Shown here piece by piece: positions 11,664 to 25,747 of a stretch of 64,000 bases of DNA. Within the stretch, counting starts at the first letter, position 1. Every line of letters begins with the position of its first letter. The notes below the pieces were generated by a model. That model did no database searches and was not told the DNA's origin. It was given only the letters and a program-made list of their open reading frames with translations. The position numbers and the translations under genes were made by a program. This stretch comes from Daphnia pulex (taxonomy: Eukaryota > Arthropoda > Branchiopoda > Diplostraca > Daphniidae): assembly GCF_021134715.1 (NCBI RefSeq), contig NC_060022.1:6887001-6951000 (forward strand). The letters are read 5' to 3'.

Positions 11664-11924
11664 ATGGAACATATCTTAAGGGCAGAGATCACAAGAATTT
11701 TCGTGAAAATAACAGAAAACGATTTGACTATTTTTTACCAACAATTTAGTCAAACTAATCAAGAAACGTCGTTGACTCTGCAATGGACACTTAGTTTACG
11801 AAAAGGGGATGAAATTTGGCTTCAGATAAAATTTATTACGACTGGCGCGAATCTCTACGATAATCCTAATGACAATTGGACCCACTTTACGGGATACATT
11901 TTGGAAGAAGAAATAATATTTTAA
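11664..11924 (+). pseudogene. C-terminal part of a C1q-like secreted protein
   Basis: The 86-codon frame ends with SLTLQWTLSLRKGDEIWLQI, a short turn, then NWTHFTGYILEEEI and a stop. The order LTLQ-S/W-TLxLxKGDxxWLxI, then THFTGxxLEEE, is the end of the C1q/TNF-like jelly-roll domain in the C1q-like families abundant in Daphnia. A complete C1q domain is about 130 residues. Only the last two thirds are recognisable, and no signal peptide or collagen-like part is visible upstream. It may be a last exon or a truncated copy. Confidence 0.5.
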
Positions 11925-12539
11925 AAGTGTTGTAGGTAGGAAAATAAATCAACTTTTGATCACGAATTCACAATAAAATAACTGGTCAATGGACTTGTGT
12001 ATGTGTGTGGCGGCCAATTCTTTCGCGTACCTCCCGACACAGTCGTGCAAAATATTCGATTGGATTTCGTGATTGACTGAAGCTTGAAAACACTTACCTT
12101 ATTCGATAACTGTCCGGGAGACAACACGCACTCAAAAGTGAAGAAGGTAACAAAAAACTAAAGTAAACAGCACTGTGTGTGTATGTTGTTTCACGATTAA
12201 ACACAGCCAAGAATGGACAGCAACACGACTCTCTTCTCAGATCCTAGATTTTACTAAGTGTAGAAAGTAACAAAAAACTAAAGTAAACAGCACTATGTGT
12301 CTGTTATGTTGTTTCACGATTAAACACAGCCAAGAATGGACAACAACACGTCTCTCTTCTCAGATCCCTTTACAACAAGTGCCAGAGACCGACTCCGATA
12401 CGAGGGAGCCACCATCGTGTCTGGAGTGGTGGCGCTGATGTCGTTGCTCGTCAATGGGAAATTTTTAATTTTTTTTATGACTTCTTTTAAAAGTTTACTT
12501 TATGTACTAAAGAAATTGACTCTTGTAATATAAATTGAC
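11925..12539. repeat. Intergenic region with a 110-bp tandem duplication
   Basis: 12137-12245 is repeated at 12256-12366 with small differences. The shared core includes AACTAAAGTAAACAGCACT and ATTAAACACAGCCAAGAATG. No gene is visible around it. Confidence 0.8.
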
Positions 12540-13248
12540 TGTAGCAACCAATTATTTACTTTCTCTCGCCGTCTCGCGTGTGCCTGATTTTGCCACTTCC
12601 GACCTACCAAAGTTTCAGCCATTTCTCAGCAACGCAAAAAATTCGAAATATTTGCTGAGCTGAGCGTAAACTTGTATACAAGATGTATCTGGGTTTGTTA
12701 AGTAGAATAACTGTAGGTTTGTTTTGGAATTTGTTTATCAATCATTGTTTGATAATTTGTTTGTCAACTTTAAAATACATACTTGGCAACGCAGCTTATT
12801 TGTTTGTGTACTCATGGCGTCGACTGCAATGCAATTGTAATGCCCCGCGGAGCCTATTGGCCCCGCCCCTTCAGCGATGGCCACCACCCACCGTCTACGT
12901 CACAGCCGTGACGTCACCACCGACAGCACGTCACACCCCGTGACGTCCACGCTCCCCGCTGACCCGGCGAAATCCCGGCCCAGCTCCACCGGCTAGCTGG
13001 TCCAGCTACACCAGCTCGCTGGTCCAGCCACACCAGCTCGCTGGTCCAGCCACACCAGCTCGCTGGTCCAGCTCCACCAAGAAGATGATCCCGCTGGATC
13101 ATCAATAACTCCCTATATCAACCTGTACTCTCTCACTCTCTCCCCCCCCTTCTTGCTGTACTCCCTTGGGACTCACACGTCTAATACAAGTTACTCTTTC
13201 CAGCTACCTCGTCTTCATCATTGTCTCCGTAAGGAACCCCACCTTACA
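12540..13248 (+). mobile_element. Candidate 5' or solo LTR of an LTR retrotransposon
   Basis: The block starts TGTAGCAACC and ends CCACCTTACA. It is followed by ATTGGCGACC, a layout typical of an LTR end next to a primer-binding site. A TATA-like CCCTATATCAACC lies about 140 bases before the end. Length is about 710 bp. A 22-bp GC-rich minisatellite (CCAGCTCGCTGGTCCAGC units) sits at about 12984-13075. No second LTR is seen in the window, so the call rests on one copy. Confidence 0.4.
12984..13078. repeat. 22-bp GC-rich minisatellite
   Basis: Three to four units containing CCAGCTCGCTGGTCCAGC. The units hold inverted CCAGC/GCTGG pairs that can form small hairpins. Confidence 0.85.
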
Positions 13249-16200
13249 ATTGGCGACCTTGCCTCTTCGGACCTGGACCTCAACAAGGTAAGACGAATGA
13301 ATTCGATTGTACATACTTTGTTGCTAAATTAAAACAAATGATATAGTATAGTATAGTCACAGTTTGTAAACATGAAAATTTTTAAAGCGGACAGATGACA
13401 GAATTAGTTTAAAATGTAACAGATTTACTTTTAAGTTTAAAATATATTAGGCACCAAAAGTCGTTCTGTTTGTAAATACTACACACCAATTTTTTCTCGC
13501 ATTTACATTTGTTTTTTGCGTATGTCTGGTTGCCTTAATTTTAAGTTAATTAAGTTTATATGATGTAATAAACACAGGAGCTTCCGTTAGGGCAGTTTCA
13601 GAATATTTCTTCAATAGATGAAAAAAAGATGTAAAACAAATAAGACAAATAATAATGATAATCTTCGCAGCATATGCGGCGACAGTATAGATATTTTAGA
13701 AGCATACAAATTAAAGATCAGCTTACTGAGAAACCCGTTGGGTGACTTATTAAATGAAAAGGAATTTTTTTTTATTTTAGCAAACACAGGGAACTCAAGT
13801 TATGCCTATTCGCCCCTATTCAACTAGTGAATGCCACCGTGGCAAACACTAACGATAAGGAGGAAAATATCGCATTAAAAGTTGAAAACCCGTTTTTATT
13901 TTAAGTTTTTTTTTTCTCTTTTTTAAAGCACAAGGTGTAGACAGAATGATAGCTCTCGTTCCCTTACTTTATAGTGCAATTATTAGAAACCCATATTAGT
14001 AAAAAGCTAGAATTTGACGCAGTAATAAATAATCGTCAGTAAGGAGATTTTGTTTTTGTTAGCAAAGAAACCATCAGGTGAAATGACTCAAGTTACGACT
14101 ATTTACATCTTGTTCAATTGCTAAACGCTGCGAATAAAGGGTAAAATATTTCGTCAAAATTTGAAACATGGTACCAAATTTATTTTCATGTAGTAGGCCT
14201 ATAAATATATTTTGTTATTTTTTCTGTTTTATTCTGAGGTTGGTAAATAAACAGTTAAAATTCATACAAACGCATATTTTTTTTTATCCGTTATTTTTGC
14301 AGTAAATTAATCTTAGTAAAGATAAAAAGTATAGCAGGCGAGAAATTTTATTTTCCTAATAAGGCGTAAAATAAATAAAAAAAAAAGTAATCAGCGTGCG
14401 GGTTGTTGGGCTCCTTGTCTCCCATACTCGGACTGCAGCCGGGTACGGAGAACGGGATGCCACAAAAGTAAAGCCACATCGCGATAATTAAAAACTTTCT
14501 GGAAGGAAAATTCAGTCAATGGCGGACACATAGGCCTACTTGTAAAGCAGAAACCGAGCGAACAAAACAACAAGAAAATATTACTAACAGACGAATACGA
14601 GATTTCACGGGACGCGAATTCGAGACGCAAAAGACTAATACGGAGAACTATGGAAATTAAGAATGTGAGCAACGAGAGCATACCTGACACCGCAAATAAG
14701 AAGAAAGCGAAGTTAAAGATCGCCAGGGTAGTATAGAAATTTAAAAAGAGGATTATAAAGCGAACGGAACAAAGCAATACCAATCGTAACAGGACGGAAA
14801 GAAGAATCTAGAGGGGGCCCCGAAAAATTATGTTAAACAATTAAGCAAAGAGAAACGAATCCACGGCTAGGATAATATAAAATGATAAAGCGCACAAAGA
14901 GTAAAATATTTTTATAAGGTAGGCTACACAATTTACTACAGTTAACGGAGAATAATAGAAAAGCCGTCCAAAAGTAACAGGGATTAAACCACGTAATACA
15001 ATTAAAGGAATTTTTGTTCGGGAGGGGAAATAAAAGAAAAAAGAAACTTTCAGCAAATGAATCTCAGAACCTAATACACAGAATTTAGACAGATTAAATA
15101 GGCAGAAATACGAATACGAAAGAAGACGAATAAAAACGAAAAAAAAACAAACAGTAAATATTGAAAAGATACAGTAAGTCTGCTCGTACATAAAAGTAGT
15201 CAAGTCTGGCCAGACACATAGACTACTGTAAAATTTGAAGTAAGGTAAAGAAAAGAAAGAATTTTGAATCAAAAAGGAAAAAAAACGATATTTAGACGAA
15301 CAATAGCGAAAGAAATAGCTCAGGAAGAAATATTTGATTGAACCAGGCGACACGAATAAAAACACGCGAAAAAGCGGCGAAACAAGAAATAAAAGGATAC
15401 GAGAATAAAGCCAATAGCAAACGAACAAACGAAACTAGCTAGATGATATAAGAGCGATTTACAAATATACGAAACAAGTAAGATAGGAAAACGCGAGTTG
15501 GGAAAGCAACAAAAACGAATACAAAAAAGGAGCGGTTAGAACGACATAAAAATTAAACGAATTGAAAAATTAGACTTATAAAGTTTACGAAAAAAATTTT
15601 TGGAAGAATCTGTACGTATAACAGATCCCCCTTGAACCGATTCCTTCCCCAGAATAGGAGAGGATAAATGAAAGGCAACGTCAGCTAACGGGTGACGGCA
15701 AAAAGCGGATGGTAGTGCAAGAAAAAGGAATGAGGAATGCCAAGAGCCCAAGGCCAACTAGGCCCGTAGGCTATGTCAATGCAGAACTACTGTCGGATTG
15801 CCAGTAGCCTAGCTGTACATTTTGTTAAAATCTTTATTATCATTTTGATAAATTAAAAAAAAAAAACGCACTATAGGGTAGTGGGATGGATTCGTTTATA
15901 GAAAATTATGTTTTTTGTTGGGACCCCAACATTTTCCCGGTAGTAATTTTATTTTGTTTTCCATTTTGCATTGACTCATTTTTTTTGTATGGGGGCGCAA
16001 AACGAAAGGAAAAGAGATAGAATACGAATACCAATAGCACTTTGAACGACGGGGAAATGCAAAAGCCGTCGGGGAACAAAGCGCACCTCTACTTTCGTGG
16101 GGAACAGAATTTGTTTGATAAGAAATTTTTTTTTTGTAGTTTAAAAGTTGCCTGGAAACTAGAGCATTATTTGAAACAATCCCATACTTATAGACCACAC

Positions 16201-16886
16201 ACTTATACCTTAGTATTAGCAATAAAATTTTTAAAAAAGGGGGGTGTAGAAAATTGAAGCGAACGTAAAACAAACACGAAGTTTTTTTTTCTCCCGGTAA
16301 AAGAATTCAAGTATTAAAACAAGCCCACTATTACATAAAATAAACACCCATTCACTTAATCTGAACAGTCCAAGTCAAAATATTTCACCATGTAACCTTG
16401 TAAACATTGGCGAACGTTTTCCCCTCTTCTCCCCGATCCATTTTAATTCCATGGGGTCGAATTCCAGTGAAAATATTTCGAAAAAAAAACCCACTTTAAC
16501 AAACCCAAGATATGCCTCTTTAATAGTAACAATTTTTTAACAGAATCCGAAAGGAAAATTTTTAATCTCTCACCCACATTGCCCCCAAATATTGATTTTT
16601 TTTTGTCGCGACATTTCGAATCCAGCGTACATTTTATGTTTTCATTATGAGACATTTTTCAAATTCCCCGATTACAATTATTTTTTTCCCCTCTCCACAA
16701 ATCGTCTATTCTTCCGCTGTCGTATATTTTTTTGTTGTTGTTGTTTGTTGTTTGAATTTTTTATGTATTTTTTTGACGAATGTGTCCGTTGAAAATCCAA
16801 TCTGAACTAGCAAGTGCAGAAATATTATATAATAAATAATCAAGAAAACTAAGAACCTTAATCAATATTTTTTTTCAAAATATTAG
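13249..16886 (+). other. Gene-poor, A-skewed tract (possible decayed retroelement interior)
   Basis: No domain is recognisable. From about 14540 to 15560 the + strand is strongly A-rich and T-poor. One frame shows lysine/arginine/asparagine-rich stretches broken by many TAG/TAA codons. Long minus-strand open frames here are shadows of this skew. An A-rich sense strand behind a candidate LTR in the same orientation would fit a decayed retrotransposon interior, but no protease, RT or integrase motif is visible. Confidence 0.3.
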
Positions 16887-17319
16887 CTTGACTTTCCATC
16901 TGGGTTAACCAACTTGGGCAATACTTGTTGAACATGAATGCAACCATTCAATGTCTCAATTTAACTGTTCCTGAGCTTTATGATGCTTTGAAAGAATTTA
17001 AAGGAGGTAAATATCTGAGATGTTATTTGAGAATTAAAATTAATTCTTTCTTCCTGTCTTTCAGAGGTCAGTTTAAGTGGTGGAATTTTAGCTGGATCTG
17101 TTACTGCAGCACTTCGTGATTTGTGCTCAGCTATGGATAGAGGGAATGGGTCATCAATTCCACCTTTCATTCTTCTTCAAGTTCTTCATATGGCATTCCC
17201 ACTTTTTGCAGAGAAGTCTTCCCATGGAGGGGTTCAACAACAGGTATCAGCATAATGTTAGTGTCTTAATATTGTTATTTGTATTTTAATTTATTTAATT
17301 TTTTCAACAGGATGCTAAT
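16887..17319 (+). pseudogene. USP14: Fragment of ubiquitin carboxyl-terminal hydrolase USP14 (Ubp6)
   Basis: Three exon pieces (16887-17006, 17065-17243 and 17312-17319) keep introns. They encode PSGLTNLGNTC, then MNATIQCL, VPELYDALKEF, TAALRDLCSAMDRG, SSIPPFILLQVLHMAFP, FAEK and QQDAN. These match the Cys-box region and following helices of USP14, the proteasome-associated deubiquitinase. Two extra bases right after the catalytic-Cys codon (TGT, about 16924-16926) put a stop in place of the usual Tyr. Homology ends abruptly at 17319 within the QQDANE motif, where unrelated sequence starting TGTAACGG begins. Introns show DNA-level copying rather than a retrocopy. It is non-functional. Confidence 0.8.
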
Positions 17320-17753
17320 GTAACGGATCAGGTTGCACCCAATTGTTAATTGATTAATGATGTCATTCTGACTCATATGGGTGAGCTCTGCAGGTGTTCC
17401 AAACGTGCTGATTGAACGTTTGGCGTCTTTTGAGGACTCGTATGGAGGATCCATGAGTTCATAGTGCGTGACTTTATTATAATTGCATTTCCGTATACGT
17501 GTCATTAAATGTAACCTAATCATTTCTAGAACTGCGTAGTTAGACGTCAACTACGTGGCAATAGAAATGTTTGGGTATAAAAGCTGATGTTTTAAGTTAG
17601 TATTGGCATTGCTATTCCGAGACCAGACCTGAGCTGGATAACAACGAGTTCCCAAACAACTGTGAAAACATGCTTGTACCTGTCTCCCTTGAGGTAAGTG
17701 ATTTATTGACATTTTCAAAGTGAAATTTCACCAAAACTATTTGTATTTAATAG
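17320..17753 (+). other. Spacer between USP14 and CKAP5 fragments; possible LTR remnant
   Basis: Starts TGTAACGG exactly where USP14 homology stops. It contains a TATA-like GGGTATAAAAG near 17573 and a strong splice-donor-like GAGGTAAGTG near 17693. A solo LTR is possible, but the 3' end cannot be fixed. Confidence 0.25.
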
Positions 17754-19675
<1,922 letters not shown>

Positions 19676-19681
19676 TAGGAT

Positions 19682-19957
19682 ATGATTGAAATGCTGACCA
19701 AACTAGTCCAGGAGGCTGGACTGAGTAACGTCACCGAACGCAGTTCTGCTAGTCTCTTGTTCACCGTCCGATCCATTTGCGAGTTATACATTTCCGCCGA
19801 GCCTGAATACCATCGCGACGCCCTAGAGAAACTCCCTTTCCACGCTGCTGTGGCGTTAGAGAGGAGGAGAACGGCCGCCGGCGTTCAAGTGCTGTCTCTG
19901 CTAATGGAAATTAAAAATGTTATCGCTAGATGGCCACATCTTAGACAAGAATCTTAA
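19682..19957 (+). pseudogene. Unidentified coding-like fragment
   Basis: A 91-codon frame contains MLTKLVQEAGLSNVTERSSA and LPFHAAVALERRRTAAGVQV. Its higher GC content and helical, amphipathic composition make it look coding. I do not recognise the source gene. It lies in the same strand and patchwork as the neighbouring captured fragments. Confidence 0.3.
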
Positions 19958-20148
19958 GATTGACGTTAAAAAAAATATTCGGCAATGCTGTTCAATTACC
20001 GAAAATCAAAGAATGATTGTCTAGTGCGACTTTTTAATGGCCGCCCTGTATCACTTCTCACATTTTCTCTATCTCAAGTAACTATTGTAAGTGTTTAAAT
20101 TATTACGTTGTGGTAATGAGAGAATTCTAAAATATTTTGAAAATGTAG

Positions 20149-20690
20149 GTTGCTGAAGTACTGGCTACTCAGTCGAACAAAATTCTCACTGCAGCAACAA
20201 CAAGAGAACTACAATAGCCCAAGCTGGGGGTATGAAAAACCCGTTCATACTCCAGCAACAACCATCCCAGCAACATTATCCACAACATCTTCCTCAACAA
20301 CCGCAGCCAACACACCCTACCATGCCTCTTGCAGAGTCGCAACAGCCACAAGAACATAAGCAACAACAACAAATTCATCCGCAGCAAATCCAAGAGCAGC
20401 CTCCGAAACAGTACCCAGTACCACAACAGGCTGCACAACCCCATTTGTCGGTATACAACCACCAAGAGTTCACCAACGCGATAGCTTCAACGCATTCACA
20501 CAAAGGAAAAGAAACTGACAAATCTACGTTCCAACCCCAACCAATCGTATCTCAGCAGACAGCGAATAGCCAACCGTTCAATGCGTCCGTTAAAGCAGAT
20601 CCCATCGCTACGTCGTCCATGAATAATTCCTTACAGCAAAATATTTGGTACGTAATTTCGTGTAATCTTTGGTGGTCTTGTACCTTGTAT
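20149..20690 (+). pseudogene. Gln/Pro-rich exon of unknown origin
   Basis: After an acceptor-like ATGTAG near 20149 the frame from 20232 encodes a Gln/Pro/His-rich low-complexity stretch with runs such as HKQQQQIHPQQIQEQPPKQ. Such regions occur in many nuclear proteins and do not identify a family. It lies between the coronin and RIF1-like fragments in the same orientation. Confidence 0.35.
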
Positions 20691-20939
20691 TAATCATCTT
20701 GTTCCATCAGGTTGTCCAGGAATCATATTAGTGGGTGGCCGTCCTATAAAGAAGACTCGGATTCTGACAGTGGAAGAAAAGGAAGTGTAGTTGTGAAACC
20801 AGTGGAACCAGTGAAGGAATAAAAGCCAATTGTAGAGGAGAGTAAACCCAAAGTGAAAGTGCGGAAAGAAGACAAAGATAGAGAGACTCCTCGTAAAAGA
20901 AAATCCACCGGCGGTTAGGTGACAACACCGAACAACGTC

Positions 20940-22908
20940 TAACCAGCACTGATGGAAGTCGTCTTTGACGTGCACACCGCAGCCTTCAGCTTTTCTCTTG
21001 TAACGGATCTGGTCACGGAAAATATGACTTGTCTCTTGCAATGGTTTGTTGAAAATGAGCCCGTTCCTGCACACCCACTCGTCCGTTTACTCACCAAGTT
21101 CTTCGAAGCAGCAATTTTTTGGAATGTAGCGAAATTTACAGCGAAGATTACTGACACACAGCAAAACTTAAGCCACAAAGACCGAGAATTCAATGCATTA
21201 GCCGTTGAACTGTGGAGCAAATTTGCGAGTGCTCTGATTGCTAAGAGCCACGTCATTCATTTGCCTAATGCCCACTTGCAATCACTTCTACTTCCTCTTA
21301 TCTGGTCTCGTATCAAGTCAGACGAGGGCGCTTCCTCCCGTGCTCTAGAATCTTATCAACATGGGCGAAAAAAGATTCTTTAGTCTTAGAAAAAGTTCTG
21401 AATCCTCGAGGATTAGAAGAAGTTGATGTCGAGGAATCCACAAACCATTCTGTGCTATCAGCTCTTCGCTCAGAGTTATCTTCGCATTCAAAGGAAATTT
21501 CTTCGTGGATCAACCGCTGGACAGCATCTTGGATTAAACTCACTGACATTGCAGAGGTAAAACAATAATTATGCTTAAGTCCTTATTATTCTATTCATCT
21601 ATATAATTTCCAATGTTTTATTTATAGAATAAGAAGAAATGTACGGATTTGTTCGTGAATTTTCTGTCTATGGTAATCGAGGAGCTGAAAGTAGAGGGGA
21701 ACCCCGATTCATTGTTGACGCAAGTGAAATCGAGTCTTCAAGGAAACACTCTTTCAAAAGATGCTTCGGACATTCTATCTGGAACATTTGATCATGCGGC
21801 TACTGCTTTTAAGACAACAAATGTTCTGAAGTTGCGCAAGCATAATAATATTTGTAAACTGTTTTCAACTCTTGTTCAACGTAACCTTTTCCCGAGAAAC
21901 AAGCAAAAGCCCAAAGCCCTCGACGATTTTGTTGTCATTCATACATCCCGAAAAGGTATTTACTTCAGTGTTTCATTTCAGTGTTTTTCTTCTTTTAAAA
22001 ATGAACTTTTTTTTCAGAAAAAGCGTGTGCTGACGGAGCACCAGAAAGAGGTGATGCGATCCAAGAGACGATCGACCTGTGGTGTACCCGCCATGTATAA
22101 CGACTTATCGCAGAGTAGTCAAACCACAGATTCAATGGATACTCAATCCGTAAGTGAATTCTCAGTTTCTGCTGCTGCTTCCAGTTTATCTGTTCTGAAA
22201 GAAGAAGACGCACTTCTTGAACCTCCGGTGATTTTGAAACAAACGGAAGTTTTGAACGAATTGCCCGATAATGGAAACCAAATTATTGGTATGATTATTT
22301 TATTTTTCTTTACGCGTGCCCTTACCCTCCTCTAAACCATTTTTCTATTCAAGGTCATGCAAAACAGATGATCCAGCTACTCTTAGTGAAATGTTACAGG
22401 TAGATTTGAAGTTAAGAAGCATAGTCAGCGTTCAAGTGGATAAATTGCCATCCAGCCGATCACTTCGTCGATCCTTGCCTTCTTCAGCCACGACGTCCAA
22501 ATCTCCTTCATCAACAGAAGAGTAAAATCCAATCATAAGTTCAAACATCTTATTCCGTTGTTCTTTTCCAAATAGATGTATGGAAGTATTTTAACGTCCG
22601 GGACCAAATTCAAGAAAAAGGGGATATAAAAAGGCTGTTGCTGTTGAGAAAGAAGAAGAATATCGCGTAATTGCAACCACTTTGGAGCCACGAATTGATG
22701 AAAGTCATACAAAGAAAATGGATTGGCCGATACTCAACCAACTCGAACTTCCACCTCGTGTTCCAGCTCATCTCATAAAACTTCGCCTCTGGAACCTTCT
22801 CCTACAGCTGTTGACAAGCAAGAGGATTATACTCCGCCTCTGGAACTCTCTCCTACTGGAGTTGACAAGCAAGAGGATTCTCCGGCGATCCGCGGAAAGT
22901 TCAGTATA
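20940..22908 (+). pseudogene. Fragment resembling RIF1 (telomere/replication-timing factor)
   Basis: Exons about 20940-21556, 21628-21955, 22018-22288 and further pieces to 22908 encode HEAT-like helices. These are followed by KALDDFVVIHTSRK, RVLTEHQKEVMRSKR and VPAMYNDLSQSSQT. The order DDFVVI, LTEHQKEV, then PAMY-x-x-LSQ matches the conserved region after the RIF1 N-terminal repeats. A frame change near 21340-21365 and stop codons further on show decay. Near the end a 45-base coding repeat (LEPSPTAVDKQED / LELSPTGVDKQED) occurs twice. The copy is cut at the start of the tandem array. The identification is from remembered motif patterns, so moderate. Confidence 0.5.
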
Positions 22909-22933
22909 ATATTCATATTATACTTTTTATGCC

Positions 22934-24413
22934 GGTATGTCAGCTCAGGTCCTGCCATAGCCCTATTATTGACTGAGTGGTGGAACGATTGGTGGCCATC
23001 TAATAGTGGTCGCCATGTTCTCACCACTCTATTAATGACTGGGCGGCGGGATGAAGGGCTGACTGCCGGTCGGACAGTTTGGTATGTCAGCTCAGGTCCT
23101 GCCATAGCCCTATTATTGACTGAGTGGTGGAACGATTGGTGGCCATGTAATAGTGTTCGCCATGTTCTCACCACTCTATTAATGACTGGGCGGCGGGATG
23201 AAGGGCTGACTGCCGGTCAGACAGTTCGTGGTTGGTATGTCAGCTCAGGTCCTGCCATAGCCCTATTATTGACTGAGTGGTGGAACGATTGGTGGCCATC
23301 TAATAGTGGTCGCCATGTTCTCACCACTCTATTAATGACTGGGCGGCGGGATGAATGGCTGACTGCCGGTCGGACAGTTTGGTATGTCAGCTCAGGTCCT
23401 GCCATAGCCCTATTATTGACTGAGTGGTGGAACGATTGGTGGCTATGTAATAGTGGTCGCCATGTTCTCACCACTCTATTAATGACTGGGCGGCGGGATG
23501 AAGGGCTGACTGCCGGTCAGACAGTTCGTGGTTGGTATGTCAGCTCAGGTCCTGCCATAGCCCTATTATTGACTGAGTGGTGGAACGATTGGTGGCCATC
23601 TAATAGTGGTCGCCATGTTCTCACCACTCTATTAATGACTGGGCGGCGGGATGAAGGGCTGACTGCCGGTCGGACAGTTTGGTATGTCAGCTCAGGTCCT
23701 GCCATAGCCCTATTATTGACTGAGTGGTGGAACGATTGGTGGCCATGTAATAGTGGTCGCCATGTTCTCACCACTCTATTAATGACTGGGCGGCGGGATT
23801 AAGGGCTGACTGCCGGTCAGACAGTTCGTGGTTGGTATGTCAGCTCAGGTCCTGCCATAGCCCTATTATTGACTGAGTGGTGGAACGATTGGTGGCCATC
23901 TAATAGTGGTCGCCATGTTCTCACCACTCTATTAATGACTGGGCGGCGGGATGAAGGGCTGACTGCCGGTCGGACAGTTTGGTATGTCAGCTCAGGTCCT
24001 GCCATAGCCCTATTATTGACTGAGTGGTGGAACGATTGGTGGCCATGTAATAGTGGTCGCCATGTTCTCACCACTCTATTAATGACTGGGCGGCGGGATG
24101 AAGGGCTGACTGCCGGTCAGACAGTTCGTGGTTGGTATGTCAGCTCAGGTCCTGCCATAGCCCTATTATTGACTGAGTGGTGGAACGATTGGTGGCCATG
24201 TAATAGTGGTCGCCCTGTTCTCACCACTCTATTAATGACTGGGCGGCTGGATGAAGGGCTGACTGCCGGTCAGACAGTTTGGTGTGTCAGCTCAGGTCCT
24301 GCCATAGCCCTATTATTGACTGAGTGGTGGAACGATTGGTGGCCATGTAATAGTGTTCGCCATGTTCTCACCACTCTATTAATGACTGGGCGGCGGGATG
24401 AAGGGCTGACTGC
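22934..24413 (+). repeat. Tandem array of ten units (alternating 147 and 153 bp) with open reading frame
   Basis: Units start at 22934, 23081, 23234, 23381, 23534, 23681, 23834, 23981, 24134 and 24281. The spacing alternates 147 and 153 bp, so the higher-order unit is 300 bp. Alternation is also marked by CCATCTAATAG versus CCATGTAATAG and by a 6-base TTCGTG-type insertion. Both spacings are multiples of three, so one frame stays open for the first 359 codons (from 22723). Each unit encodes YVSSGPAIALLLTEWWNDWW and GRHVLTTLLMTGRRDE. One GAA-to-TAA change at about 23800 interrupts it. The minus strand is also open in segments. The high identity indicates recent homogenisation. No known protein is matched. 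Confidence 0.9.
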
Positions 24414-25747
24414 CAATTTTGACGTGTCCGAAAATTTGAAAAATTAGTAACCCTGCTGTTTACCTGTTACTAATTTTTTTTAAATTTTTTTAGGCACCTG
24501 TCATGAGTCATGCCCGGCGTTTGGAACAATGGCGTTCCGCCTACTCCGTATCAATTCCGTACGACTGCCTCTTCTCTTAACTCTTACTAGTATGTGTTTT
24601 TTTATTGTGTGTCTCTTTCTTTATCTTTCTTTCCACCTGTTCTTTTCTATGTGTTTGTCTGTGTTTGGTCGTTTTTTGCTACCCGACGGCATTTGCAGTT
24701 GGCACAGTCATTATAAAAGCGACAGTTGCAGTGTGCTGCTCGCCCAGAAATATATATTTTCAATGGCCCTTCTATACTCTATTACTGGTAGTATTCCCTT
24801 TATTAATGGTTGTTCTTCTCCGTAGACGTCGTTTAATGTTTAATTCTTATTTATTTTTATTCGAGTGAAACAGACTGTGATTAGTTGCTGGATGCGACAA
24901 AAGGTCTTTCGTGCGTCTATTTCTCATTTTGTCAAAGTCGTAGGAAAAAGCACAGAAAAAAAAACAAATAGATGTTTAGTGAGTGTGTGTGTCTGTGTGA
25001 CTCATCTCGTTTGAATTTCCCACAAATTTAACCGGTGGGGGGGAATGGTGGCAGGTTGTATATTTCGCATCTGGGCTTTTTCCTTCTTTTACGTCACAAC
25101 AGAAGGTATAAATAAAAAAAAACTGCTCCTTTGCTAATGTAAAAATGTAAACTCTTTTAATGTAACGCTTCTTTATTATATTATCGCGCTTATCGTTATT
25201 GATAAATGATGGATATTTATTTTGCCAGGTTGTAACACATTTTACATGTATAATATTTAGTTGTTATGATTTCTCCAGGCGCCTTTTTTTCACATTTTCG
25301 GTGACAAAGAAGTAGGCAAGATTGGCACTGTATTCCACCATCCTCCTTCTTGCTTTCCTTCTTGCAATGACAGTGGAAAGTGTTGATCTGTTTCTTCGTT
25401 TCAACTGTAAGTAAAAAGTATTTAAAATGGAATTATTCGTTTTCAGTTGAAATTATTACCCATTTGTAGGACTGACGCCCATGCATCTTCATCAAACAAC
25501 TTCCGGAATTCTTCCAACTTTTACTCAGGATTTTGGACTGCACTGCTGACTTGCGCAGGCATCTGAAAGACCATCTCTTCAGTTACAATGAGCTTCGAAA
25601 GAAGTATTTCTTCGGCTTTTTCCCGTCCGATAAACCAAGTCAGGAATACTGCAATAAAAAAAATAATTATTGCGTGTTGGTGAGTAAAAGGAATCAATGA
25701 TTTTACTTAGTTTTTGATCTGCCTTTTTTTTTCGAATGGCTTAGGCT
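24414..25747. other. AT-rich spacer with no clear gene
   Basis: Short open frames on the + strand (24529-24868) are T-rich and low in complexity. Possible exon-like pieces near 25470-25680 have no recognisable family. Confidence 0.35.

Noticed and set aside
14391..15757. Three long hydrophobic minus-strand open frames
   Set aside because: They mirror the A-rich + strand, giving Phe/Leu/Tyr-rich translations. There is no splice or start context and no conserved motif.
22827..24074. Minus-strand open frames through the tandem array
   Set aside because: They are repetitive shadows of the same units. The + strand frame is longer and continuous, and neither has an outside homologue that I recognise.
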